DNA of 64,000 nucleotides from Brasenia schreberi (GCA_036023115.1 JAYKKT010000088.1:3921001-3985000); one strand, 5' to 3'. Positions 52,633 to 62,981 are shown, numbered from the stretch's first letter. Program-made: numbers and translations. Notes: generated by a model not told the origin, from the letters alone.

Positions 52633-52849
52633 TGACGAATGTGTAGAGCTTGATTCTGAAGATTGTCCACAAGAATTCTCCATTTTCTGTCGAACAAATT
52701 AAAGATAAGGAGGTTCCTACGCAACCAAGTTTTCCCGTTGAGTGGTTATGTATAGAACGGTCTTGCAATCCTTGCCGATCGTGTAGTTTCAAAAAAGCAA
52801 AACACCGAAAACCAATGAGAAGCAAAGAACTAGAAGGAACAACAAGATT

Positions 52850-52852
<3 letters not shown>

Positions 52853-52902
<50 letters not shown>
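52853..52902. repeat. (GA)n microsatellite, about 50 bp, at the 5' end of the SEX4 remnant
   Basis: About 24 GA units on the plus strand, that is CT units in the sense of the SEX4 remnant. If the first exon reaches this far, the tract lies in its 5' leader. Read through, it would encode a run of Ser-Leu. Confidence 0.9.
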
Positions 52903-52905
<3 letters not shown>

Positions 52906-52929
52906 TTGCTGAGAGCGCAATGGAAGACA

Positions 52930-53343
52930 ACGGTGTGTGTGGCGTTTCCGGTTGACTCCTTGCCCGTTTCTTTTTTTCGTTGACCTCGTGGTTTCTTGAA
53001 CATATTTCTCAACTACACCTGTAGCGGAAGAACACAAAAGGTACGTGTTGTTGTTTAGAGGTTTCCGCTAAGTGGGGTTTGTCGGGGAAGTGTGTGTTTT
53101 TGAATGTATGTCTATTATTCTTACGTGTGTTGCTCCAACTCATGCTCCATTACTTCCTGGATTATCCTACTGGGATTTTCTCTTCTCGAGCCTCTTTATC
53201 AAGACTGTTACCGTTTCAATTGGTAACTGTCCAGCGGTTTCAGCTTTTGTGTCATCCTTTCTACATCCCATCCACAGATAACGGCTAGATGGTCAGTCCA
53301 ACCGTTTCTATGCTAGGTTGTTGAGAACGACCATTACCTTACA
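52930..53343 (-). repeat. 3' LTR of Copia 3
   Basis: It begins (minus strand) TGTAAGGTAATGG after the purine tract and is related to the solo LTR at 56460-56799, sharing GAAACGGTTGGACT and the terminal block with GACC-CAAGGA. The low-coordinate end is uncertain by about 15 bp. Confidence 0.7.
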
Positions 53344-53517
53344 TCTCCCACTTGGTCATTTGAGTCAAGTAAACTGACATACTGGTTTTCCTCCCACTTT
53401 TGCGGGGTTTTTCTAGTAATGTCATTTCATGATTGCTACTGCAATCACTATCGGTTGTGTGATTTTTACCTACACAACTGTCAAACATATCTCAAACTCA
53501 TGTTCACAACATGTTTT

Positions 53518-53985
53518 TCAGAAAAGCTCCTCTGTTATGCCTTTAGTTAAGGGGTTTGCCAACATATCATTTGTTGGCATGTATGAGATGGATATTTCCT
53601 TTCTCATAACTATATCATGAACATAGTGATATTTAACCATTATATGCTTACTTTTGGAGCTATCAGCTCCACTCTTGATAAGAGTAATTGCTGCATTGTT
53701 GTCACAGTAAATGATAACAAACTCGTCGGTTATTTTCAGCTTTAAATCTTGTATGAAGCGGCTTATCCAGACGACACTCGTTGCATCCATACAGCAAGCC
53801 ATATACTCAGCTTCCTGTGTATGCAATGCTACACAACCTTGTTTCTTATATGCCCAAAAAATACCACCACCTCCAAATAAGAATATTTGTCCCGAGGTAG
53901 ATTTGCTATCATCTTTGCTCCCAGCAAAGTCAGCATCTAAGTATCCTACCACTTTTAGTTCATCTACTTGAAAACACGGTTTCAA
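53518..53985 (-). pseudogene. Copia 3 RNase H domain fragment
   Basis: The open frame of 155 residues covers most of a Copia RNase H: DADFAGSKDDSKSTSG, then EAEYMACCMDATSVVW, then IYCDNNAAITL and KHIMVKYHYV. The catalytic acidic residues appear present, but the domain is a fragment without a usable start. Confidence 0.85.
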
Positions 53986-54799
53986 GTCTCTTGTTTCTTT
54001 AAGATATCTTAAAATCCTTTTTACAGCTATCCAATGTTGTCATCTATAATTACTTTGATATCTACTCATAAGACCAACAACAAAGCTGATATTAGGTCTT
54101 ACACACAGCATAACATACATCAAGCTACCTACAATTTGTGCATAAGGAACATTAGGCTTATCATCTCTTTCACTGGGATAATCAGCATTACTTAGTTTGA
54201 TCCCTTTTGCAACGGGTGTAACAACAAACTTGCATTCACCCATTTTGAACTTCTTGAGGATATAGTCAATATCTCTCTCCTCACTTAGACATAAGAGTTT
54301 ACATTCTCTATCTCGAGAGATCTTTATACTCAGAATATAGGATGCTTCCCCAATATCCTTCGTTGTGAACCTTGAGTTTAACCATGCAAAAGGAAAGGTG
54401 ATTGTGTCAAAAGACAGTCTCGAGAATATACAAAACCTCGTGCTCGTATTGATCGAAGAATATACAAACTAAAATTTAAGACCTATCTCGAGAATTCAAT
54501 AAAATTAATCATCTTCATGCAAATAGACGTGACGAAATAATAGAATTGAAGGTCCGTCAATGTACTAAAGTGAAGTTTCTAAAGATGATCATAAGAAAAT
54601 GCTATCACGCTTTGGTGATAGACTTGGACTTTTATGAGGATGAATCTTCTTTTGAAGGGTAATTTATTCAATTAGTATTGCCGTTCAGTTGTACCAACAT
54701 ATTGTTCAATGCTGCCTTAATCAAGAAAGGGCATAGACATGTCCAGTTTCTGGTAAACCACTATCGATGATTTGATGTGTTAGTCTTGGTTGACATAGA

Positions 54800-55360
54800 A
54801 GCACAAACAACAACCAAACTGCTTATGCTGGTTTTCATTTCAGTCAGGTCCGCTATTGGTTCACTTCCATTTCAAACTCAAACTGCAAGTTTGACTCTAC
54901 GGAAAGTGGAACTGGAACCAAATCAGGTGGTTGCTGGTTCTGGGTCCAGCTTCAGATTCTAGTTTGATTAGTTTTGGTTCCAGTCGATTTTTGGCCCATT
55001 TCAGTTTCTATTGGAACAGTCAGGCCGGTTCCAAATTGGCTATGCAATCTGACCCCCTGGAAGCATAGATGTATATGTTCATCTCACCCTGTTAGAAGCA
55101 AAAATGTAAGGTTTGATCTTGGAGTGGTCTCTATTCCTGTTTGAGCCCTAATACCGTCCAAAACCAAAAGATCATTACGAAATTGATATTTTGAAAAAAG
55201 CCGTTTGGAACCACCGGTTAAGATTCCGACCAAGTTCTGGTTCCAACCCGATTGAGTGGTCACTAGTTCTCCTCCGAGTTGATCTGTTCCAGTCGGTTCC
55301 TGGTCTGATTCTGTTTCAATTGGAACTGCCAAGCTGGTTCCAGACCGGCCATGTCTATGT
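54800..55360. repeat. GGTTC-rich repeat, copy 1
   Basis: This block is dense in GGTTCC, GGAACC and related steps, for example CTGGTTCCAG and CAGTCGGTTCC. Similar blocks lie at about 56810-56895, 63250-63610 and from about 63930. It carries no credible gene, and its class is unknown. Confidence 0.45.
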
Positions 55361-56146
55361 CATGCCTGCGATAAAATCACGGTTTTAAATTCGGCTATTT
55401 CTTATGTTCTTTCTCCAAGAAGCCAGTTTTGGAGCATAAAACTGTTGTACCCTTAATGTTGTTAATGGTGGAGGAACCTCCAGAGAAGAATGTGGGTAAG
55501 AGATGTGCGAACATAAATGGAGAACTTTCGCTGGAAGACCAGTATGAAAGACGCACAGTAGCCGGATTCTGATGACGGTTCTGAACGAAACGGGTTTTCA
55601 GGTGGCAATAGTAGTAGGTAAGGGTTGGGTAGATGGTAAATACAAGGACTCATAATAGGTCATTGTCACTCACTTAAAAGATTAAATCAAAAGTCTCTTT
55701 GAGTTTTACCCTTTAAGGTTATAACTTTTAGAAGTTAACTTGACAAGAGAGCATAGTTCATAAATACATCATTTCAACCATTTGATCTTCAAAATCAAGG
55801 TTGAGATCTTTAAAGCAAAAATCAAATAGTACCGAGTGCACCTACAAAAATATCAATTACTTTTTTATTTTTAAATTTTGAATTTAACAACTTATTTCAC
55901 CTGTCCTATAGTTTAAATCTTTGAGAATGTTTAAATATTAATGAATGTGTGCATGAACTGATTTATATTTATATATATAGAGAGAGTCCATCCGTGAAGT
56001 TCCAACCTCATCCGCACCAAACCAAAAACTGGACATTTGGATCCTCACTGGGCTTCGGGATTTTTTTTTTGTTGTAATAATGGAACTTATGAGTCCGACT
56101 TGCGACTTATATGTGGTTTGGAGCCTGTTAGGTATAAAATAAAATA

Positions 56147-56282
56147 AGTGATTAGATCAGAATTGGAACCCATATGTAATTTCAAAGAACGAGTATTCAT
56201 TTCTCTTAAAATGAAGTGATTAGATCTGAATTGGAACCCATATGTAATTTCAAAGAACGAGTATTCATTTCTCTTAAAACGA
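56147..56282. repeat. 68-bp tandem duplication
   Basis: The units 56147-56214 and 56215-56282 are almost identical (AGATCAG against AGATCTG is the visible difference, plus one near the junction). No gene is involved. Confidence 0.85.
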
Positions 56283-56459
56283 AACTAAATCTGAATTTGA
56301 TAACGTACGAGAGGATTAAGTTGCTATCTAATGAAGTCTACACACGACACGGACAAATGATTAAGGGTGGCAATTTCAGACACAACGACGAGTTTCTTCT
56401 GAACTTCTTTGCCTGTTAATATTGCCTTGCTTGCCCACATCAAAATCCCATAAATAACC

Positions 56460-56799
56460 TGTTGGAACTGTGAGTATTTTGGTCGATTCCTTGCCGGTTC
56501 TCTGCTTGTGTTGACCTCCCGGTGTCCTTTTTCAGTATTTTCTATATTGATCTCTTGCGCTGCTTTCTATTTATAGAGCAGCGCTTGCTCCATCTTCTTC
56601 CCGGATTTGTCGACTGTGCTTTCCTATCACAGAGCCCCTTATCCGAACGGTTACAATTATATTCAGAAACTATCAGACAGCTTCGACTTTTGATTGCCAT
56701 TACAACCGCTCTTTCTCGCATCCCGTCCACATCTAACGGATGGATGGTTAGTCCAACCGTTTCTGTGTTGAGGTTGCCGAGAATGGCCACTTCCTTACA
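56460..56799 (-). repeat. Solo LTR related to Copia 3
   Basis: On the minus strand it starts TGTAAGGAAGTGG and ends GTTCCAACA, with a TATA-like CTATAAATAG about the middle. Flanking 5-bp sequences (TAACC and CGAGT) do not match, so the target duplication has decayed or one end is not original. No internal element sequence is attached. Confidence 0.7.
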
Positions 56800-57600
56800 C
56801 GAGTTAGAATCCATAGAACCGAACTCAAGAACGAGGACCACTCGTTTTGGTTCCAGTTCCAGGGAAAGAACCGAACCCAACAAGAACAAGCGGTTTCATA
56901 TTGTTTAATTTTTTAATGATTTTTTTACTCCATCTGATTTTTTTACTCGATGGTGTTATTTGAATTGGCAGCATAAGAACTGAATTTGGCACAAACCCAC
57001 TCAAAGGGGCACCAATATAAACCTTGATTTAGCATCACCAAGATGACAATCTTGGACATGCCAGATCACACCATGGCCATCACTGTAATACATACCACTT
57101 TGTTGTAGCGTCACAGAGAAACTACGTGAACGATGGGGATGTGAGTTGCCCACGTTACTGTCAGTTCCTTAGACGTGGCCAGCCGCTACCTTCATGGTTG
57201 ACGTGGGATCAATGAACTGGGTTTTGTTGGGTACATACAAGATTCACACCGATCGTTGAATTTCATCTACCCTCGATGAGAGGGATGATGAGATTGAGGT
57301 TGTTTATGCTGATGATCAAGAAGAGAGTGCAATGATACCTGTCTGCTAACTGCGGAAGGATTAATTCATGTCAATCGAGGATGACCCACGGCACTTCCGG
57401 TTCATCATGAATGATGCACCGTGAAGTATTGCAGTATGTCTTCGATCGACTGACCTCGTGCCGCAGAAGTCACGGCCGGTGCAGTCTCAGGCCGATCCCG
57501 ATGAGGCCAATAATATTGCTTCATCTCAAAACATTTGTCTTAGACAAATACTTTTGTTAAGTATAAAGGATAAGACAAAGATATACATATGTGTATGTTT
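56800..57600. other. Sequence without recognised gene
   Basis: GC content rises at 57000-57500, with short open frames only. I could not recognise a protein or RNA gene. Confidence 0.4.
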
Positions 57601-57629
57601 ACAATTAGATTCCCTATTGGGGATCAAGT

Positions 57630-58049
57630 GATTTTATAGCACAATTTCATGCCAGGGAGAGAAACTAGTCATTTTCGGTAGTTTTGCCCATGAAATGGCT
57701 AGATGGGTCATCTAGCTGTTTTTCATAGAGGTTGTTATAGAATAACTGTGTAACAACCATATTGTTACGGAATGACTATGTAATAGCCAGATAAGGGCTT
57801 CATAACGGAAAGCCCAACCTGGATATTTAGGAGGAAGAGCCAGGCGCTGCTCTATAAATTTAGAGTAACACACAGATGACACACACCCAAGTGAAATTAA
57901 GTAAAAGCCTCCCTAAGAAATCTGGCTGTGAGAAACCGAAAAAACTCATAAACCTCTTCTTTTTTGCTTACCTGAAAAAAATCTGCTATAATAAGAAAGT
58001 TGAAGGAGCAAGCCAAAGGATCAGACGATCATCGGAAAAGCCAAATTGT
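57630..58049 (+). repeat. Family B LTR, plus strand
   Basis: It contains the TATA region GGAGGAAGAGCCAGGCGCTGCTCTATAAAT (57829-57858) and ends near GCCAAATTGTCC, shortly before the LINE insertion. It is the same family as the split minus-strand LTR at 8.3-8.5 and 14.28-14.43 kb. The LTR start is uncertain; TGTTAAGTATAAAGG at 57556 is one candidate. Confidence 0.55.
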
Positions 58050-58065
58050 CCATCACAACGATAAA
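58050..58065. other. Target-site duplication of LINE copy 4, left
   Basis: CCATCACAACGATAAA is repeated exactly at 61109-61124. Confidence 0.9.
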
Positions 58066-61000
58066 CAACAACTAAGCTTTTTCCCATACTAGACGGGGTC
58101 AGCTACATGGATTCTTTGTTTCCATAGATCCCTATCATGTGCCATGTTAGTAGTGAACTCCCAATAAGCTAGATCATTCTTTATTGTTTCTTTCCAACAC
58201 TTTTGTGGTCGTCCTCTACCTCTTTTAATACTTTCTAAATTTAGTTTTTCTAACCTTTTTAGAGGTTCTTCTTTTGATCTTCTTTCTATATGTCCAAACC
58301 ATCTTAAACGATATTCTCTCATTTTATCCTCTATTGGTGCCACTCCTAATTTGTTTCTAATAACCTCATTATGTATATGGTCTTTTCTTGTATGACCACT
58401 CATCCATCTCAACATCTTCATTTCTGTCACATACATCTTTTGTACATGTTGATGATTAACTCCCCAACACTCAGAACCATAAAACATGGCAGGCCTAATT
58501 GCTGCTCTATAATATTTACCTTTTAATTTTAATGGTATCTTCTTATCACAAAGAATACCTTATGCTCCTCTCCATTTTAACCAACCAGCATTAATTCTAT
58601 GTGTAACATCTCCATCAATTCTTCCATCACTTTGAAAAATTGACCATAGGTATTTAAAACTTTCCTTTTGGGGAATGCAATGTGTGCCAATTTTAATTTC
58701 TATGTCCTCTGAAGTAGCCAAATGATCAAACTTACATTCCATATATTCTGTCTTTGTTCTACTAAGTCGGAAGCCTTTGCTTTCTAATGTTTCTCTCCAT
58801 AGTTCCAATTTTCTATTAACTTTTTCCTTAGACTCCTCCACTAACACAATGTCATCTGCAAATAACATACACCAAGGTACTTCATCTTGAATATGTTTTG
58901 TTAACTCATCAATTACCATTATAAATAAGTATAGACTTAAAGTTGATCCTTGATGTAACCCAATATTAACTTCAAAGAAGTCTGTCATTCCTTCATGAGT
59001 CCTCACACATGCTTTTGCACCATCGTACATGTCTCTTATAAGGTTAATGTATGTCAATGGGATACCTTTTTTTTCCAAAGTTTTATAAAGAATCTCCCTC
59101 GGTACCCTATTATAAGCTTTTTCTAAATCAATAAATATCATGTGAAGGTCTTTTTTTTTTGCTCTAAAATATTCCATAAGACGTCTCAAAAGGTGAATCA
59201 CTTCAACAGTAGATCTGCCTGGCATGAATCTAAATTGGTTATCTGTTGTACTTAATATTTGTCTTAACCTACGTTTGATAATTCTTTTCCATAATTTCAT
59301 AGTATGACTCATTAACTTGATACCTCGATAATTTGCATAATTCTGAATGTCTCTCTTGTTCTTATATATGGGTATAAGTGTACTCACTCTCCATTCCTCG
59401 GGCATCTTTGGTTTCTCAATATTTCATTAAATAGTCTTGTGAGCCAAGTGATTCCTATTTCTCCTAGTATTTTCCAAACTTCTATAGGAATATTATCTAG
59501 TCCTACCGATTTCTCTTCATATGTTTAAGAGCCTCTTTCACTTCATTCTTTTGAATACATCGGTAGAAATTGTGGTTCATATACTTTTCTGACTTGTCTA
59601 AATCTCCTAAACAAATACTAACATCTTTATTTTCATTAAAAAGATTATAAAAATAGTTTTTCCATCTATTTCTTATATGATCATTTGCTACTAGAATTTT
59701 TTCATCCTCGTCTTTTATGCATATAACATAATTAAGATCTTTAGTTTTCTTATCTCTAGCCCTAGCTATCCTAAAAATATCTCTTTCACTCTCTTTTGAG
59801 TTGAGTTTTTTATATAAGTCATCCCAAATCTTAGCTTTTATTTCACTAATGGCCTTTTTCGCTTCCTTCTTTGCTTTCTTATAAGCTTCTAAAGTTTCAC
59901 TAGTTTTCTCCTTATTTCACATCCCAAATCTTTCCTTCTTATATATATCTCTTCCTTCTTTCACTCTCTTTATCCATTTTTTTATTTATAAATCCATAAC
60001 TAAAAGTCGATGTTGGGTGGTTAAGCTTTCTCCTGGAATTACCTTACAATCTTTACAACACGCTCTATCTTTTTTTCTACAAATAAAATAATCAATTTGT
60101 GTTTGTGATAAGCCGCTCTTATAAGTAATTAAATGTTCATCTCGTTTTTTGAAGATTGTATTGACTATAAAGAGATCAAATGACATAGCAAAATTTAAAA
60201 TCTCCCTACCTTCCTCGTTTATATCCCCAAAACCAAAGTTTTCATGAATCTCTTGATATCCTAATGCCTCTTTACTGACATGTCCATTTAAATCTCCTCC
60301 TAAACAAATCATCTCCCTTTGTGGAATCTTTTGAAACACCTTATCTAACTCTTCCCAAAAAACTGCCTTTATACTATCTTCTAGTCCTACTTGGGGTGCG
60401 TAAGCACAAACTATATTCAAAACCTCTGCTCCTAATACTAATTTCAACGTCATGATTCGGTCACCATATCGTTGTATGTCTACTACACTCTCCTTTAAAT
60501 CTTTATTTATGATAATACCAACTCCGTTTCAAGCCTTTTCTTTACCTGAGTACCATAATTTAAAACCTGTATTCTCTATCTCCTTTGCTTTTTCTCCAAC
60601 CCATTTTGTCTCTTGTAAACATAAAATATGAATCTTTCTCCGAATCATAGTATCTACCACCTCCATTAGCATACCCGATAATGTTCTGATATTCCAAGAA
60701 CCAATACGAATCTTATTATCTCGGACTAGCTTCCTTACGCCCCACATCCGTCCATAATCAAAATGCGGAGACCCCCTCTGAATTTTTTTTACTACATTTG
60801 GGCGGCAATGTAGCGGGACTAACTTCTTTACCCACACCCGTCCATGATGTGGGAACCCTCTCTGCAATTGATTCACTACATTCAGGCGAAAATGTAGTGG
60901 CCCTAGCTTACTTCTTACTGCATTCGGGCTCTGCAGCACGTCGCTAGGCGGGGATGCCCCAAAGCAATGCTCATAATTTTTGTAATCCATATTGTAAAAA

Positions 61001-61108
61001 TCCGACGAAGTTTTACGCTGGTTGTCGGAAGCCTAACACAACCCTCCTCCTTTATCCGGGCTTGGGACCGGCAATGCAAGGGTGATCCCTTACATGGGCG
61101 GAGTTTTT
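58066..61108 (-). mobile_element. RTE-type LINE copy 4, nearly full length
   Basis: A 3.04 kb insertion flanked by an exact 16-bp target duplication. The minus-strand 3' end is a short GTTGTTG tail after a conserved block with GACCCCGTCTAGTATGGG. The 5' end holds GGATCACCCTTGCATTGCCGG-like leader sequence, as in complete plant RTE LINEs. Compared with copy 2 it lacks several hundred bases of the endonuclease-RT linker near 59930-59990. It was inserted at the LTR/leader border of a family B Copia-type element. Confidence 0.92.
58089..60990 (-). pseudogene. RTE LINE copy 4 endonuclease-reverse transcriptase ORF, broken
   Basis: The minus-strand protein parts are in order. An N-terminal region (60990) precedes the endonuclease motifs IRIGSWNIRTLSG and LQETKWVG. 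TGA follows at 60529-60531, then ICLGGDLNGHV and TQIDYFICRK (60453-59986), then a deletion in the linker. Reverse transcriptase (59405-58560) has [42 protein letters not shown] and the catalytic FADD in [11 protein letters not shown]. The C-terminal domain (58487-58089) has RLRWFGHIERRSKEE and RGRGRPQKCWKE. One protein carrying both endonuclease and reverse transcriptase, without an ORF1, is the RTE plan. At the TGA site, copy 2 keeps CGA (minus strand, 30563-30565), so this stop is a C-to-T change. Confidence 0.88.
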
Positions 61109-61124
61109 CCATCACAACGATAAA
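61109..61124. other. Target-site duplication of LINE copy 4, right
   Basis: Exact copy of 58050-58065. Confidence 0.9.
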
Positions 61125-61560
61125 ACAAAAAAAGGAAAGAATATAAGAGAGAACTCCCAATTCTGACCGAAAATCAAAGATCAAACGATCATTGAAAAAG
61201 CCATATTGTTTATCACTGGTATCACAATCTCATTACATCAAATAAAAAAGGTACGCTAAAACAAAAAAAAAAAGGAAGGAATATAAGAGAGAGAACTCCC
61301 TATTCTGGTCGAAAACATCAGGCCGTCTGTCGAAAACCACAACATGTGGCCTGATAGGCAACAAGAAAGATAAACCATAAGGCCAGAAGGTCGAATTGGA
61401 CAGGATGTGTAGAATTCCAGATCGGCCAAAATAAGCCGAAGGCTAGAATGGTTAGGTTCTGCCAAAGGTCAGATGACTGCAGTAGAAGGTTGGTCAAATT
61501 CAGCCAAAAATAATGGCCGAAGGAAACAACCACACGGGTGTGTGTATGTGGGTTCATATT
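61125..61560 (+). repeat. Leader of family B Copia-type element with duplicated LTR end and primer site
   Basis: The LTR end motif (GATCA-ACGATCAT, then AAAAGCCA) seen before the LINE at 58025-58045 recurs at 61180-61206. The second copy is followed by CTGGTATCACAATC, a mutated initiator-tRNA primer site. The A-rich block before it (AAAACAAAAAAAGGAA, ending at GACCGAAAA) recurs at 61257-61312, so about 136 bp were duplicated in tandem. The rest resembles the leader at 8.02-8.29 kb in reverse. No gag or pol follows. Confidence 0.55.
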
Positions 61561-62379
61561 GATGAGTGGATGGGATTGAAGGTTAGCACGGTTGGTAATA
61601 TCTCTGACGTCATTCTTCTTTGTCAAGAAAAGGGTTGGTGGCTTGGAAGACTCGGAAATCATTGTTGATACAACGGCACAAGTTTGGTTCAAGGGAAGAA
61701 GGTCGATGATAAGACTTTAAAGCCAAACGCAGCATCCTATGCACGTTGTAGTTTAAATAATAAATGATTACATTAAAATAAACATTACACCTAGAGCGTT
61801 ATTTCCTATTGGTGGGGAGTTCGACTCTGGGGAGCCTTTGGTGTGCCTCCGCATAATCACTTAGGATCTTTTATTATCTGACTTAGTTATGTAGTAAGTG
61901 GTTATATGCAATCGGCTTAGAAAGTTCATGTGGGAGATGAATCATTAAAAATCCGAGTTTAGTTTATTTGAGTTTAGTTTTGAGTCATTTGGTTCACCAT
62001 CTGATTTGGGTTTAGAACGACCCATTGATTTAGATGATTAAATAAATTCTCTTAAGCTAAAAGTTTCAGTATTTGAAATAATTGTTTTTTTCTTCCTCCA
62101 GAGCCAAAGGAAGATTGCCTTTTTCTTCCTCCAAAGTGAAAGAAAGCATTTGGAATCATTGTCTTCTTCTTCCTCTTGCTTTTAACCAAAACCAGATAAG
62201 GACAAATCAAAGATTACAAGTGGTGGGCAAATCAGTACGATGGTGTATCGGTCCAAACGGTTCATGAGTGGTGAACCGTGCCATCTTGCTGGAGTTCTGC
62301 CTTGATCTTGAAGCGGACGGAAAACGAGTAACACAGTGTGTCAGGCTTTCGCCTTCCTTTTGTAGCCAAAGAAAAAAAA
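61561..62379. other. Intergenic sequence upstream of the SMR gene
   Basis: No recognised gene. Two similar short blocks lie at 62080-62180 (TTCTTCCTCCA-AG). The last 300 bp belong to the likely promoter of the gene at 62709. Confidence 0.45.
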
Positions 62380-62397
62380 TGGGCCATCTATATTAAA
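62380..62397 (+). promoter_or_regulatory. Candidate core promoter of the SMR gene
   Basis: TGGGCC (62380-62385), a site II-type element bound by TCP factors in many plant growth genes, stands next to TATATTAAA (62389-62397). Transcription from about 62425 would give a 5' leader of roughly 285 bp. This is a pattern match only. Confidence 0.35.
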
Positions 62398-62708
62398 GAT
62401 GAAGCTTGTACATAAATCAAAGCGGAAGAGTATCCTGCTCTCTTCTCCTTCATCTGTGTCACCCTTCACGAGAAAGGGACGTCCAACCAGATTAGCTATA
62501 ATTATTAACGTCAACTGCAGGTACCTAAATTTTACCAAACACGCACCTAATTTTCCAATCGTCAATAACACTGCAAGCCTTTCCTTGTATTCGACGTTCC
62601 TTAACTTCTCCCTCTCGCTCACACACCATCCTTATCACCTTCGCAACTCGTCGTCAAGCCTTAGGCTACAATACAGATCGGTCCTTCTGCTTACAGATTA
62701 AGAAGACG

Positions 62709-62981
62709 ATGGCCATGGATGAGAATGAGCAAGAATGCCGTGACTCAGACATGTGTCAGACTCCTACTTCGGTCGAACACAAGATACCAGTGTTCGGCAA
62801 GTGTCCGCCGGCACCCCGAAAACCAAGGTCCGTGCCTGTGAGGAAGAGAAAGGATCTCTCGGAGATTCAATTGATTGATGCAAGTATGAAAGAGATCCAA
62901 AGTTTGCTTCAGCCATTGCAGCTCGATGAGCAGCACAGTGTAGGCCAAAAGCATAAAAGCATGAAACTTCTTCACATATGA
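62709..62981 (+). CDS. SMR: SIAMESE-related cyclin-dependent kinase inhibitor
   Basis: Small plant CDK inhibitors of the SIAMESE/SMR family restrain mitosis and promote endoreduplication or stress arrest in the nucleus. The intronless frame encodes 90 residues, within the family's usual size of about 80-130. Two family motifs are present: TPTSVEHKIP at residues 18-27 and CPPAPRKPR at 32-40, the latter followed by basic PVRKRKDLSE. The N-terminus is acidic (MDENEQECRDSD). A second in-frame ATG lies two codons later. The C-terminal part (about 55-90) is less typical. Nothing is broken. Which SMR subgroup it belongs to cannot be said from sequence alone. Single-exon structure is normal for the family. 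Confidence 0.85.
   Translation: MAMDENEQECRDSDMCQTPTSVEHKIPVFGKCPPAPRKPRSVPVRKRKDLSEIQLIDASMKEIQSLLQPLQLDEQHSVGQKHKSMKLLHI

Larger units (their letters stand above)
44302..52902 (-). pseudogene. SEX4: SEX4-like glucan phosphatase gene, decayed
   Basis: SEX4 removes phosphate from starch glucan in plastids. Minus-strand exons seen: 52633-52683 or longer (MENSCGQSS...THSS), 48433-48520 (VSSLDEKLV...MTQAMGA), 48272-48348 ([14 protein letters not shown]), 48108-48188 (TPADVDKLRSIGVKTIF), 47883-47959 (FGVDIKSIQQ), 46552-46684 (DFNAFELRM and the catalytic [10 protein letters not shown]), 45358-45417 (LTYMHWVLGY), 45047-45106 (RIPLKFDEEQGSW), 44521-44628 (CBM48, EGRYEYKYIEDGEW) and 44302-44466 (C-terminus). 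Phases join correctly. Lesions: TGA at 48135-48137; TAG at 44569-44571; donor AT instead of GT at 48432; acceptor GT instead of AG before 45417; no visible splice sites between 48108 and 47959; and no exon for the segment between LTYMHWV and the CBM48 start. The active site itself is intact. A plastid transit peptide is not clear. Confidence 0.8.
52930..54400 (-). mobile_element. Copia retrotransposon 3, 5'-truncated, with one LTR
   Basis: On the minus strand it has the end of reverse transcriptase (about 54390-54250: DIGEAS, SIKISRD, then LKKFKMGECK), RNase H (53985-53518) and, after a purine tract CCAAGTGGGAGA (53344-53357), an LTR from 53343 down to about 52930. RNase H shows ADFAGSKDDSKSTSGQIFLF and is close to that of Copia 1. 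Everything upstream of the last part of reverse transcriptase is missing. The LTR ends close to the 5' end of the SEX4 remnant. Confidence 0.85.

Noticed and set aside
52633..52930. Minus-strand frame with a Ser-Leu run resembling a plastid transit peptide
   Set aside because: It has no ATG (it opens with TTG), the run is just the CT microsatellite, and its frame does not join the next SEX4 exon. The ATG at 52683 fits the phase better.
61801..61860. GAGTTCGACTCTGG, a box B-like site suggesting a tRNA gene or SINE
   Set aside because: No box A at the right distance and no cloverleaf could be formed.
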